NCBI RefSeq assembly: GCF_047663525.1 | Contig: NC_092590.1 | Span: 54,156,501-54,220,500 of the forward strand | Direction of reading: 5' to 3' | Source: Anas platyrhynchos | Lineage: Eukaryota; Chordata; Aves; Anseriformes; Anatidae | Length of the DNA: 64,000 nt | Notes under the pieces: generated by a model | Databases searched by the model: none | Seen by the model: only the letters and a program-made list of their open reading frames with translations | Told to the model about the DNA's origin: nothing | Shown here: positions 12,136 to 26,310 of the stretch, in pieces | How the letters are laid out: the number at the start of each line of letters is the position of its first letter | How positions within the stretch are numbered: the first letter of the stretch is position 1 | Position numbers and translations under genes: made by a program

Positions 12136-15100
12136 ATACTACAGAAATATCCATCATTGCCAGTCACTGTCTTCTTTGTCCATTGGGTAAAGCTAGGCAG
12201 GAGTTAGTGACATAAATATTTTGCTGAATTTGGGATAGTTTTGGATGTTAGAACTCTTAAAAGAAAGACAATAAAATTAGGGGTCATTAGTTTTAAGACC
12301 GGAAGTTCTGTTTTTTGTAAGTCTCACCTAGTAAAATCAGCAGAAAATGTATTTGTACTTTGTGTACTCAGTTGTACAGGATGCTCACAGGATGTACGAC
12401 TGAGGTCCCCACCCAAACAGAGCTGATCTGGGTGATAAATTGGGAAATTTGTCATACTATTTTCACAAAGTGCTGTTTGTTCATTTTTCATTTTTATCTC
12501 AGAAAATATTAAATGTCTTGAAGGAGCCATGGCTTTATTCATACAGCTTGTTGAAGAAGTAAGAAAGCTTGGTGCAACAATGTCTCTAAGGTAGCAGGTG
12601 TTGTGAGTAATAAGGTTATTACATGATTTGTATTTGGGTTAAACTGCATAATGGTGAAATGTGGGTGCTACAGGTGTTTCCTGAAGGATGATGAAATGTG
12701 CTGAGAAATTTAAGAAGATGAACCACATTAAATCCAGCTTGAAAACAGAATTAGACCCCAAAACATACATTCATGGTTAGTTTTTATTTTTGAAGCGTTA
12801 CTGTATGTCAGTTGGCTACCTAAATTTCCTTCTGCATTCTTAGCTTGTGTAAAGTTGTCATGGAACATCTGAAGATGTTAGAGGTTATATTTCAATGCTT
12901 ACACTCCACACACTGAAAAAATTATTCCATTTTTTTCTCTATTTACTTCATCCCATCCCCCACAAGTTCCTGTTATTGCACTCTTCCCCAGGAAAGGAAG
13001 AAATACATTTCATGTAGTCATCTAAATAATATCAGTAGAAGGTTTAGGAAAATTTCTTTTTCTGAGCACTAGGGAGGGAGAAAGGAACTCTTACTGCTCT
13101 AGTTTTAATCTACCAAAACAGGAAATGGAAACAATAGAACAATAGTCAATGGAGAAGCCAATGGACAACAACGATGTTGCAAATAATTAACTATCACATA
13201 TAATGTTCTGTGTTTTTCCATTAAATGTTTGCTTTTCACTTGGACATAAGATCAGACTTTTAGAATTTTTTCAACGTGTAATTACAACTCCACGCAAAAC
13301 GAGACAAATAAACAAACAAAAAAAAGCCAGATGATTATGGGAAATCAAGGTGTTACATTTGATTGCACTTTGGAAATATGAACATCATCTGTCACTTCGT
13401 TAAAAAAAAAAAAAGGTATGAAGAGAAATGTTCTCAACAGACTATGTGCTGAATAAACATTCAGTATTTGAATATTTGAAGTTAAGAATACAGACCTAGC
13501 ATAATTAAAAATTATCTTTCATTTGTAGGAAATCAAAGAGAAGTAAAATAAGAGCATATATCAAATAATCATTACACCAAAGATAAACAGCATTTGAATT
13601 TGTTTTTCACTGAAGATAGATTTCTATCAATACAGGAAAAGAAAAAATAAATAAAATCAGTCTATCCCAGCAGATTATTATCCTTTGAATACTAGTTAAT
13701 CTTACAAATGTATTTTATATGTTCTAGACATTTTACACATGTGTTTACCAGGAATTTGTTTCTCCAGTGTTTCTATGCACTGAGTTTTTACCCCATATAG
13801 ATGGGTTTTAAATTTGATTTCTTACAGAAGCAGACATACTACTATTACTGAATGATTTGGATTCTTTTCTGGTGGCTACATGATTTGTGTATATATTACG
13901 ATTATATTTCATTATGTAATATTGATTATTTATATATTGGAATATAGTTTGACAAATTGCATATTATTTATTTTGTTCAGTTTTCTCACAGCTTTTTGTT
14001 GATGTTGTTTTCTGGTTAATTGGAGGTATTTTCTCAGAATTCCTAAGTAAAAACCAAAAATGAATGCAAGAAGGAGAGACATGCTGCTGAAGATTCAGAA
14101 GTAGAAACAATGAACAGTGTGCTAAGGAAGTGAGGCACTGAAGCTTAATATAAATCTCCGCAGAGGTGGTGAGTGTGACTGGCAATGATTCAACTCATGG
14201 AGCTGATAAGAAAGACAACAAAACTCTAGGATAAATAAATAAAGTGCTAAGTGGAACACAGTTCTGTTGTGAAAGTTATTGAGTTAAGAGATCACATGTG
14301 CCTCTAGGATGCTGTCTTCTATAAGTTCCTATGGTATAACAAATCATGAATTTTGGTATAGACTTTGACTTTTGCTATCCCAGGAACATTTTTATTGATT
14401 TAAGCGAGATTTATCTTGAGTCAGTACAAAACCAAACTTTTATTAATGCATTTTGTTAATCAAGTTGGAAATGTGATCATTTTCTTTCCAAGCAGATGTG
14501 GGGGTTTCACCAGAAATCTTCAGAAACTCAGACTTCTCTGAAAAAACGACTTTTGAATGCATTACCAAGTGTCTGGGAATCTGCATGCAGTGCAGGAAGC
14601 TCACACTCAGATTTGGGCACTGCCTCCATCAGAGAGAACTGAGCTGGAAAACTGTTCTGATCACGATAGAATGAGGAATCAAATGCAGTCTTTTCACATT
14701 GGGGCCACCAGGCTGAAGATGGAGCAGACTCTTCTGGAAGCTGATTTGAGGCTCATAACCCACAAAGCTCTGTTTTTGTTTCCAAAGGCAACAATGAAGT
14801 CTTGCTTTGTTCCCAAAACAAGTGGGAAGTTTGAAATTGGACACACAATGGAATTGCCATCCTCTGGCCAGGTGGAGACTGAGAACAGGAGGCTGCAATA
14901 CATGGTCCCCAACTATATTTCTCTTTGAGATAATCCTCAACTGATCTCTCTCTCAGGAGAGATCTGTCTGTATGCCAGTAGAACAGAACAAAGGCAATGA
15001 AACTGTATACTTCAAACCTGAGCTAAGAAAATAATACCCAAGTGTAAAGATAGTAGTTGTTCTGAATGCCAAAGAAACCTCACATAGGATAGAGACCAGG

Positions 15101-18100
15101 TTTAAATAACATGGCAGAGGCCAGCACCATAAATCTGGTTGATGTATTGTAAGTAATTCTTTTCTAGAAAGGAATTTCAAGTAGAATGGATGGAGCAGAG
15201 AGATTAACAAGTACTCATTTTTGGCTTGGCCCTATTCCCACCGAAAGTGATATAAGTTTTCAGAGTTTTTAAAATACTCTAAATGAATACTTTTGATATC
15301 TATTCAAAGTGACTGGTGGCGTGGAATCAAAGAGGACTGGTAGCTATTTTTCAGCATATTATATACTGAGGTTAATAATATTTTATTGATATAGGTTTCT
15401 GCATTCACTGTATGGCATAACTGTTTCAGGAAAGTAAAATTTAGTGACAGTATATATTTGCTTAGACTTTCATTGTTGCTTGAGAACATATTGCTGAAGT
15501 TGAACTGTCAACAGGAAAACCCGAACACTTCAATTCCCATGAATCATTTAAAACCCAAAGAACAGATGGTGTTGAGAAGCAGCACTACTGCCTGCTGTTC
15601 CCTGAGATTTGAGGAAGGCCCTGTAGCTTTCCATGGAAAGCAATTTTGTTTTGTTCACTACACCCATTAGACATGAGTGATTAAAAAAATAACCAAAAAT
15701 GTCATTTCATCTCCTGAAGAAAATCTAAATCCCGACTGCAAAATCATACTTCATACTTTCTGTCCTCAGTGTGTATACTTTGGATTAAGATACACATTTA
15801 ACAGACATGTGCAGGATATGGATTTCACATGTCTTAACATAATCATCTAAAAGTGTTTTATTGGAATACTGTAATTCATTAAATATATATATATATACAG
15901 CAGTGATTTTCTTACATTGTTTAAATTGCTCACATCATTAGGAAAGCATAACTTGACCCTAGCTACAGTAAAGCTTTTAGCTCTTGGAAATTTCAAGGAC
16001 TTCAGCTGTAGCTGTAGAATCAGAGGACAGAAATAGAAGAAAATAAGTTTGGCTCACAACCTCTGGAAAAAGTAAGCATTGCTGTAAATGTAGTTAAACT
16101 CCTACTGTAGTGCACTGAGTCTGTGTGAAATGACTTGGCTTGCCTCAGTTATGGCATCAGATTAAAACTAGATGTCTGAGTCAGATACTGCTTCTGCCTG
16201 TCATTCTGAAAGAGGATGTCTTCCTATGAAAGGACCAAATCAGCATCCCTTAGTGCCTTGTTAATCAGTTACTGGATTATTTAGGCGGGTGAAAAGTAAT
16301 CCCTCAAAAATTTGGGGTTCTTCAGTCATGTCTACTGCCAAAGTGTTTTCTGCACTCCAAAAGCCTCATTCAGCTTGAAAAATTCTAGATATGTACTGTG
16401 CAGAAGGCATCTACAAGACATATACATTAGTTTAGGTTAGCTGATTCCAACAGATATAAGGAGATCCACAATGTCCTTCACAGACCAAGAGAAACTCTGC
16501 TTTTAGAATTATCCTTGGCAATATTTAAAGTGTACTTAACTAAGAATATAAAGTAGATAAGCAGCAAACCTTCTATCCGCTTTTCTGTAATTTGTACTAG
16601 CTTTGCCTATAAATCAATAGACACAATAGATCTCATTTCAAAGCAATCGTTTGCATACTTGCTTGAAGTTGGGATTTTGCTTCAGCTCCCAGTGGTATTC
16701 TTCTGCCAGCTATTACCACCCACCCAAGAAGGCCTGGAGGAAAGCAGCCAGGTGATGCTTTCGACTGGATAAATGAGCTGGAATCTGAAACAGCTTCCAT
16801 GTGTACAGCCCATTAAGATAGGGCATCTATCACTGATTGGTGATTTATTTAATATCTTCCTAATATCAGCAGGGAACTATTTGTTCTTTTACCTTCTTTC
16901 TTCCTCTAGTTCTTCCTTATCAGAGAGCAGAGAGGTAAGATGAAAATAGTTTCTTTAAAAAAAGGTAATTTTCTGATCAAAGCCATTCTGCCATACCGTG
17001 TTCTTACTTTGAAGTACAGTTTCATTTATTTTTAATACATATATTTTCTAAAGTTTGTTCCAGAATATCTAAATATACATAAGTATCTATTCTCAAACTC
17101 TTGTTTAAATATTTAAAATGGGATAATATTAATAATACAGTGAGAGGGGTGTTCTTGAATTGTGGATGCACTATATGTATTAAAAAAATTAATCCAGATT
17201 GAAATCATTTTATCAAAAGCACAGGAAATTTGGAGATAGTGACCAGTCAGAATCCAATCAAAATACACTTGGAAAATTGTAACTTCTCTTTCTTTTCCTT
17301 ATAAAATCACTTTTGTATTTTTCTGTGGGGAAAAAGTATGATAACACATTACAGTTAATCCCATTCTTACTATAGGATATTCTGCATTGGTGGGAAAGAG
17401 AGAAAGAAAAGATGTTTGTTTAATTGATTTGATCTCTCTGAATTAAGTAGTTTGTCTTCTACTGCAAATATTATGTTCTCCATATAGGACTTAGCTGCCG
17501 AAGTCCATGCTTTAAAAACTAATCAGAATTGTCTGTTCAAAATAAAGGAGAAAACATATGAAAGGTTTGCAATTAGTTAAAATACATGAGAATATATTCA
17601 AAGATGACTGACCGACTACCACTTTGGTTCATTTCATTTAATGGTAGATAACTTTCTGCCCCATTGCAGGAATACCAGTCTGACCTGGAAACCAGGAATT
17701 TCAAAATCTCTCTCTGCGAAGGATAGTGTTATTAAATTTATTTATTTATTGTCATTAAGTTAGGGGTTAACCATTCATTCATTCTGTGTGTCCTACAATA
17801 TGCCAAATCATGTTATTTAGAATATCGTATTAATGTCCACTTCTATAAGAAACAGCAACAATTAAAATTCTGTATAATTGTACTTTTGAAATCAATTAAC
17901 TGTCACTGGAGAAACCTTATTCCCAGTCCTAAATTTATTTTACTGGGAAAATATGAAAATCAGGAAAGTTTTGGGAAATACCTTATACCTTGATTATCTG
18001 TATTTTGCATCTCTGTCGTAAACTATGTCATCTGCTTTACTAGAAGTCACACAGTCATTCTTGTCTTCCAGACACATAAAATCTGGGGCAGTGGTGCAAG

Positions 18101-19757
18101 AAGATGTTAACCTACACTTCAGAAATCAACTAGGGAATGAAGATGCATCTTTTCAGATGGATTTATTTTAATTATTTAGAGTACAGTTGGCATGGTGATT
18201 AGCGCCACACATTTGTATATAGATTATCTAACCCCCTCCTATATGTATTTGAAAAGAAAGTTACATTACCATCAGCATCTTTAAAAGAATAGTAATTGTG
18301 GGCACGAGCCTTTAAATACCATTTTTAACCAGCATCCACAACTTTTAATTTGTCTTACATTTACTTTTGATTATCATCTTTACCTTGGAAACTGTTGACA
18401 GTCCAAGGCTGACCCTTTTCAGTAATTAAGGAAAGAATCAGTTACAGCAATTTGCAATAAAGCCCTTAAAGATGGTGGAGCAAGAAAGCTATCTCTTTCT
18501 GTCACTTCTGTGCTGAGTCTTTAGTTTTGTTCAACACTTTTCTTGAAACAGGTTTTAGAAATCAGCTGTAATTTCCCTGATGTACTATATCAGCTACCAG
18601 ACAGCACTGCAAAGGATTGATCAGATGAAAGTAAATGAAAATTAACGGAGTCCAGGAAGCCAGCTGGGATATATCTATTATTTCTCTTGCACAACAGAAT
18701 CTGTTCCATGTCAATTTTGAAAACATTTCTGGGACATAATTTATTTTTGTGATATTAGAGGGAATAGCACGGAGATTTTCTGAGACCTTTAAACAAGAAA
18801 AAAAAAAAAAAGCCTTCTACATTAATCTTTTATGGAACATGAACAAAATGTACAGATCTCAAATTGCAAAAAATAGCACATCCTCTTTAAGAAATGTGTA
18901 ATTTTCATCCTACACGTATGTCACTTTCAAACCAGAGGGAAAAATCTTCATGAAAGAACAACAGATTGTTCAAACCTTCTCATTGAGATTCACTTGAAGG
19001 AAAAATCCCAAACAGCATTTATTTAATGATGACAGTCTCAGTAGTTAAGCAAAATTGTCCATTCTAAGGAGTAACAAGAATCAGTCTGATCGCTATTTAC
19101 AAGAATACAAAAACAATAGGTAAAATTATTTTAAAAGGAGCTGTTGCTTTTCATATACCAGTTCCTTAACTTTCATAGGGAAGACAGATGGCCTCTCTGA
19201 CTGGTGTATTGCAAAGGAAATGGAAGGCATATTGGAAAGGGTTGGACAACAGCCCAAAGTAAAAATTGTAATTTTGATATAATGCAGTTGAAACACAGTG
19301 CATAGAGCAATCATTTGATAATGTCTAGCTGACTGCCTTACTTAGCCTTAATTTCAAGACCTGGAATGTTGTAAACAGATCAAACCAGATGTGTGTTTGT
19401 TTGAGGGAAGAGCCTGGGAAATGCATTTTGTAGTTGACCTTGTCTTCCAGAATGCAGCCTCGAGCCCACTCACCTCATGACAAGTTCAACGAACTCGAGT
19501 CCATTCAGAAGAGACAAGTTCTGGAGCACAGTGTGTTTGTGAAGATGAAAAAAAAAATATCCAGTTTTGCTGTATAGACCAATAGTCTTACAATAGTCTT
19601 TTAAGTAGGCTATTGTGTATAGTAAAACAAAGGATAATCATCAGAAGTATTTAAAATATAAGCAACTCAAAAGACAACTCAAAATTCCAACTCACTGTAT
19701 CTCTTTCTTATTTCTTCTTCTGTTCATATCCTCTTTAAGAGACATGCACACCAGAAC

Positions 19758-19786
<29 letters not shown>
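19758..19786 (+). repeat. Poly(A) run, 29 nt
   Basis: Twenty-nine uninterrupted A follow CCAGAAC. No processed-gene sequence could be recognised upstream. Confidence 0.97.
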
Positions 19787-19788
<2 letters not shown>

Positions 19789-21759
19789 TATCTAATAGAT
19801 GCTTATTTCAAATACATCTACAAAGACATGTGTCTGATACCATTGAATTTCACTGTACCTTATCCATTATCTGGGTAAAAAGGCCTGTACACATATGTGA
19901 ATGGGTTGTACAAATCTAACGCTAGTACTTTACAACTTAAAATGGCTTTTAAAAATAAAAAAAAAAAAATAGGCTCAGGCTGAAAAATTAAAAACAAAAG
20001 AAAAAATACAAGGAGGCTTACAACAGGTTTTCAATATCTAATTAATATTATTAATATTCAAGTGCACTGTTCAGTCCAGTGCCATGAAGAAATTGAGGGG
20101 TTTATTTTTCCAACTGTATTAGTGGAACTGTGCTCTTCACTATATAATGTCTTCTGGTTCTGAAAGAATGGTATCAGTTCAGATGCATACTTGCCTTTTT
20201 CCTCCAGACCACAAAGACTCTAGGGCAACAGTAGTCATTCATTTGTTCCTGAGGTCATAAAGACTCAAATAAAGAAAACTTGTTTCTTGCTGTTACCATC
20301 AGTCATATCTGTGAGGAAATGCATCTATTTCACAAATATATGAATATCCCATAAAGCAAACTGTACTGATTGTACAATTTTTCCAGGTATCAAAATATCA
20401 GATCCAATGGAGACTTACAAAATATAGCCCTAATACTAATCTATAGGCACTAATCTTTATCTGACACAATTTAGCTGTGCCTGAAGAAGACAGATAGAAT
20501 GCTCTGGCTTGGGTGCAATCATTAACTCATTCAGATATTTATCTGAGTTATCATAAAGTAGCACAAACTCTTTAGCCTAATGCATTTTTCTATGGGAAGA
20601 CATTGCTGTGTTTTGTAGCTGGAAGAGAGAAGTATTGTGACACAGGAAGGAAAGAATGCCAAGGTATAAATAAATGCAAAATATGAATGAGAAAGAAAAT
20701 TGCAAGAGGAGGAAGGTGATGAGGCTATAAATATAAAATTAAGGTGAATCAAATGACAAGTCTTAATTTTTCATGATGGCAATTAGAAGCAAGGAAAATG
20801 CTGTCAGTCTGGAATTAAGAGGAGGTTGAATCTGGCAGCTCAATTATCAGATTGACAATCAGCGTTGTAAAACCCAATATAGATTCATTGCACTAATTAT
20901 TAAGGAGGGAAATACAGATACTAAGTAGTTTCTGAAATATCTTTCAAATAAATCACATGAGGAGTTTAAGGATTTCAAGACTAATCCTATGCTTTACTTG
21001 TCATTCACGATAACTGATATTCATCCTACATTGGGACTGATATGTTTGAAGATGCGCTTTCAGAAGACTGCTAATATAAGACAATGCACTTTAAGACAGA
21101 ATTGCCTTCTATCATTTTTCTGTCTGGAAGTGAATCTACACACTGTATTTTCTAGTATTTTCTAGTTTCTTCCATGTCTTTGCCATGAGGAATAAAAGTT
21201 ACTGATTTGGCAGTATAGTTGCCAAAGTTGGCAAGATGGAGCTATGCATACACACAAATTCAACCTAAGCCCCTAGGTATCCTACAGGTTGCAGAATGTG
21301 CCTCATATATAAATAACATACAAATAATTAGTCTATTTGGGAGAGTCCATTTTAAGAAACAGAAAATACAGAAAACATGTGGCACTTCAGAAGTATGGCA
21401 TATGCTGAATTACGTGAGTAAGCACAAAGGACTTGGACAGGCTCCTTGCCAGCATCCAGATTTCAGTTTTGATGTGGCCACTGTGCTCTGAGGTGAGGAG
21501 AGTTTGTGTCTATGCTTGTAAAATAAATGGACCACAGACAGCATCCAAAACTGCTGTGTGCTGAGGAGCCTGAAATGGAATGTTTACCCTCAAGCTCATG
21601 CAATGACTTCTCACAAGACCCAAGGCAGCAAGATCACACCTCTGCTACTTTTTTATAACTGCCAGGGAGGAGGAACAGAGATACCATTAGCACATATTTA
21701 TTTAAAATTAATTAGAAGCAGCTGAGAGTGCAAATGTGGTATGTGATATGTAACAAAGA

Positions 21760-22090
21760 TGGACAAAGTCTAGAACATTATCACTTAGTTTGACATCAAT
21801 ACTGGTAAAAATAACAGACCAAATGATAAGGGAATTATTATGGAAGCACAAGGCAGACAACTGCTAAATAAACATCAACAGCATGGGCCTGTGAAGAACA
21901 GATTGTACCTCATAAACCTGAATGACTTTTTTGTTCACACCATGGAAAGAGAGACCAAGCAGAGAGGTGATAAAAGTATTTAGCTTAGTCAGTCTGCAGA
22001 GAGAAGCAATAAACTCCAGAAAGACCTAACAAAGATGGGCAATTTGATAATATACCAGAAGATTACAGTTGTGTGAAGTTCATGGAGATG
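21760..22090 (+). mobile_element. Ancient CR1-like LINE relic (reverse transcriptase region)
   Basis: The stretch TTTGACATCAATACTGGTAA, then GACCAAATGATAAGGGAATT, and CAGCATGGGCCTGTGAAGAA follow the order of old CR1 ORF2 reverse-transcriptase sequence (SLTSIPGKI-type block onwards). No intact frame remains. The assignment is from pattern memory and both ends are uncertain. Confidence 0.55.
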
Positions 22091-22450
22091 TGCAAAGAAG
22101 AGAGCAATTTCAACTACACAGATGCTTTTTGAGCTAGAAGTGGTCTCACCTTGCAGAAGAGGCTGATGTGTTACTGTGAGAACTCATTAGCTCCAAAGTC
22201 TATGAGGAAACCCCCCAAACTCAAGAGTATTGAACAGATCCTGCTGCTACACAAGATGGTTCTATACAGCCTTCCTTAACATATATCTCCCACCAACTTC
22301 TCACTACATGCCACCAATTAAATTAATTTTAATACAGGGAATGGTATTCTCTGCTTTAAAATGTGTTTATTTTTTCCTTCCAGAAATGTTCCTGACATTT
22401 AAAAATTTAGTATAAAGGCAATTTTAGAACATCCCACTTTTGAAACAGGT

Positions 22451-22504
22451 ACCATCTGGCTATATCATATTTGACCTACCATCTGGCTATATCATATTTG
22501 ACCT
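22451..22504 (+). repeat. Perfect 27-bp tandem duplication
   Basis: The unit at 22451-22477, starting ACCATCTGGCTATATC, is repeated exactly at 22478-22504. In one frame it duplicates the peptide PSGYIIFDL, but no gene was recognised there. Confidence 0.97.
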
Positions 22505-25500
22505 CAACACCTTCCCTCTTATTCATTTCTCTCTCAGTCTGATTGTACAGTGTTATGGCATGGAGGAAAGAAACCAGACACTATTTAAGTATGATTGTCA
22601 GCTCATTGGCAAGCCATCTCTTCAGAGGAAAGTAGCTAATGCTGGTTGTGCATCATGTGAGAAAGATTGGCCTCAGAAAACAAACAGGGCTTGCTTCTTG
22701 TAGCTAGGCTGCCAACTTGATCAAGAAAGAGACTGCACAGACCAGCAAAAACACCCTCCATATCTGCTCCTTCTTTCCATCCCCATTGTTTTTAGTTCAC
22801 TTCAGAGCTAGGACATGAGGTCAGCATACAGTGAGGATGGGAATATGCTGCCACTGCACTGAATATTGCAACACCCAATGGTTTTGGTGTGTGACCAGCT
22901 GCTGCAGTGGTAGGAGGTGGTGGTGATTTTGCAGCTCCCCAGCTCTGCTGAGTGCCTAGGACCTGGCAGGCCCAGGGGTAGTTCTTCAGTCTCAGTGGGA
23001 GAATAAGGGCTCTACTTGGCACGTGCATGCATGCCTGTGGTGGAAGACAAAGCACTGACATCCTGCACAGAAAGGATTGTGACTTGAGGTCATGACCTCA
23101 CTGTCATTGTTATATCTGGGAAGTCTTCAGCTGTGGTCGAAGAAAAGGTGTATGAGTTCTTAAGTTTCTAATAGTTGCAAGATATTTACTGAGTTTTTCT
23201 GATTTACCTTTTCTCCCTTCTTGCCTCCCCCTTCTCAAGGTGATTTGCCTTAAAGCGTACAGTGGGCTCCTATAGATTTGCAAATATCTCTCTCTGAAAT
23301 CTTCCAATTAATGATGGGAAGCTGACATGATTTTAGAGCAGATGTCAAGGAGCCATTATAGCTTCCAAAACTTCTCTGTCTGCAAAATAAATTTTTAGAC
23401 TGTATGAAATTGCCTGGTTTGAGCTTTCCAGTTTGTATCTGCAGATAAACAAGATGCCATAATGGTTGTTGTCCTGTGAAGTGTGACATTCATTTTATAC
23501 AAGGGTGTAAAAGCATCCTGAATCTCTTTGAGAGACTTCTCCTTTACAAAGTGCTTGGGTAAACAATGGGAAAAAAACAAAAACAAAACAAAAAAAAAAA
23601 CACTGGAAACATCACTTCTCCTGCTAGACTTCCTCTTTCAATTTCCTTAGCTGCATAGGGACCATAAAGGCTGAGGACAGATTCCTACTCAGTTCCTACT
23701 CAGTTGCATTAATGATAGCATCTCCTAAGTGAATGAGGAGTGCTTGAGCACTTCTGCAGAGAGTATAACAAGAGAAGTGCCCCTACAAGCATTGCAAAGG
23801 TGTTTTTAATGTCATGATGTTAGAAACATAAGAAAATGTGATTCCTTTCCTAGAAGCATTTCACTTTCTTTAATCACATCCTCCCCATGCAGCCTTATGA
23901 AGCCAAGCGATAACAAGGTCTTATAATATTTCTCCTTATGAATTCTTAATAGAGCAGTGAAAAATATAATATTAACTACAATATTAAGGTATGTTTTAGG
24001 AAGATTTATTTGATTTCTTCTTCATTGGTATTAAACCTGTTTCAGAGTTTAGGGCACAACTGCAGGATTAGATGGAGCAAGCTCTTTTGCATGGTTCCTT
24101 AGTAATGCCATCCTCAGAGCTGTGCTATATAATTTAAAACTTCAGCCACGTTTGGCAGGTGGTGATTACACCATCTTTCTTGAATTTGCTGACATCAGCC
24201 TCCCTGACAGATGGCTGTCTGAGTGCATATGGAGAGAAGATGATGGATAGCCTATATTCAAAAGGCGGTGATCACTCCAGCAATGAGCTCCATGCGTCAT
24301 CCAAGTTATACGGAAACTCCATAAATCTTTTTCTTTTCTCATTGTAATCAGACTGATCATGTGCCAGGGTTTAAAGAGAGGGTCCATCCAGGTAGTTTCA
24401 CAGCTCAAGGTTTGCTGAATTTTGTTAATTATTTGGAACTGACGCCTTCTGAAGGAGGAAAGAAGCAGATTGGTATTTAAGTTTGTTGTCAGATGTGTGT
24501 TTCCATATTCTGCAACATCTTGCCATACAGGGAGTATTAGACTGAACAGCAGAGCTGAGAACAGCATTTCCATAATTTTTGTTTCTTTTTGTTAGTCTTA
24601 GTACCAATACCAAAGGTACTCTTCAGACTGAAGCTAGCATTCCTTTCCCCAAAAATGTCCTTCTTATCAAGTGTCCATTGGCTTCTTCCGAATATTTTCC
24701 ACCTCTGAGAACAAGTATGATTGTGCAATTAATTCCTCAGTCCTCAAAAAAGATGTCAGTGTTGTGAGCTGACCCAGGCTACAGAAAGGTTCTCAGGGAG
24801 ATGAGGTAAGTTATAAATTCTTAACCAAACAAGTCTATCCTGTCTTCCAGACACGACCTTTCTCTTTCACAGTGTGAACTGTATTATTGCCTACAGATTT
24901 CTAGGGTACACTCAGAGCTGGTAAACCAGAGATTGTTTATTTTTTTCCTAATCTTTTCTGTAGACATGAGTTCGCAGTGCCATCACTACTACAGTTGTTT
25001 CTTTTTTTTCTTTTTTTTTTTTTCTTTTCTCATTTGCTAGAAGACAATTAAGATACAGAAAGCTGTCTTCAGCTAGTCAATAGCAAGAATCTGTCCAAAT
25101 TGTCTTATGAGAGCAGTCCTTTCAATGGCAGAGCTACCAACCATCCACGTTACCTCTATTCAGCCACATAGGCCAGGACAGGGCTTAGAAGATTTCCCTG
25201 TTGGCTGTGGCTGTGAGAAGGACTTGTGAATGCTGTGCCCTTAACAGCACAATTAAGGTACACCCATGTGCAGTAAACATGAGCTGAAATGTTCCTAGTT
25301 ATCCAACAGCCACCCTGCAAGGCTAAGGCATTCAGACTCATTCACTCAGCTGCAATACTAGCTTAGAAATATTTTTGTGCCATAAAAACAACCTCAATGA
25401 CAAAGATATTTTTTTTTGGTTGTTCAGTGTATAAAATATAAAATATTCTAAAGAAACCGGTAAGAGAAACATTTCTGCTTTGGCTCCAGAGTGTTGGTCA

Positions 25501-25619
25501 GGAGTGGAGTTCCAGCAGGGCCTACAATCTGCCTTCCCAGTACTACACCCTGTTCATCTCTTCTTTTTCTACATTGTTGGTTAAGCAGGATGTACATAAA
25601 GAACCCAGGACTGCCAGGC

Positions 25620-25646
25620 AAAAAAAAAAAAAAAAAAAAAAAAAAA
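25620..25646 (+). repeat. Poly(A) run, 27 nt
   Basis: Twenty-seven uninterrupted A follow GCCAGGC. The upstream 150 nt is more GC-rich than the surroundings but was not recognised. Confidence 0.97.
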
Positions 25647-26124
25647 GACAAATACTTTCATACATGCAATCATCGCATGGTAATTCCTACATGAGCCTTC
25701 TAACACTAATGGTCTTGGCTAGACTTCCCCTTTGCAGTCTCAAAGAATCATCACAGAAATCTGTAACTTTTCATTTAACTCAAACTGTGTAACTATTCAT
25801 GCTGAAATATGTTTGCTTTTGTTTTTTTTTCCCTTTAACAATAAAATTAACTAGGCTGTTTGAGCAAGTTACAGTTTATACACATTTAGTGCAAATACGT
25901 GTAAATCTCCTTCTGCTCCTTCACCTACATCTTTTTTGTTGTTGTTGTATGGCAAGGCTAAATGATTCATTGTAGAAAACTTTTTTAAAATCTGCAGTAA
26001 TTTGATAGTATTTGATAACCTCTAAGACCTCTTGCTCTACAGATACCAAGTCCTTACAACCCATTATCTGTCACACAATTTCTAAATGCTGCCAACTGAC
26101 TGTCTCCTATTGTCTAGCCACAGT

Positions 26125-26310
26125 CAGATACAGGCACCATGTGAGTCCATTCTGAGCACTGCATATGAGACAGCATCAAATGCTTTGCTATTGCCATTAC
26201 TAGGTGAATCATGCCATGCCACATCATTTATTCAGGCCATCAACATAAAAAGCAATATTTCATAGTTCTGTCCTAATAAATCAGATCTGTTAAGTTGAAA
26301 ATCCAGTAAG
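26125..26310 (-). mobile_element. Possible ancient CR1-like LINE relic, reverse orientation
   Basis: GACAGCATCAAATGCTTTGC and, about 110 nt later, CTGTCCTAATAAATCAGATC resemble the reverse complement of the AFDTVSH-type block of old CR1 reverse transcriptase. The similarity is weak and gapped. It may be chance in part. Confidence 0.4.

Larger units (their letters stand above)
8806..21759. other. Intergenic desert, no gene recognised
   Basis: This is 13 kb of AT-rich unique-looking sequence with a few homopolymers. The longest frame (14557-14928, 123 codons) matches nothing recognised. Stretches rich in ATTA homeodomain cores (for example 18160-18330) could be conserved noncoding elements, which is inference only. 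Confidence 0.65.
22091..26124. other. Intergenic desert, no gene recognised
   Basis: Mostly unique AT-rich sequence with short frames in both strands, the 27-bp duplication, and T-rich runs near 25,000-25,025. The longest frame is 135 codons (24166-24573, minus) and was not recognised. Confidence 0.65.

Noticed and set aside
14485..14530. TGTGGGGGTTTCACC-like start of an endogenous retroviral LTR
   Set aside because: No paired LTR, no polypurine tract and no retroviral coding sequence follow it.
16177..16183. Perfect AP-1 site TGAGTCA
   Set aside because: A 7-bp motif is expected several times by chance in 64 kb, and nothing around it supports function.
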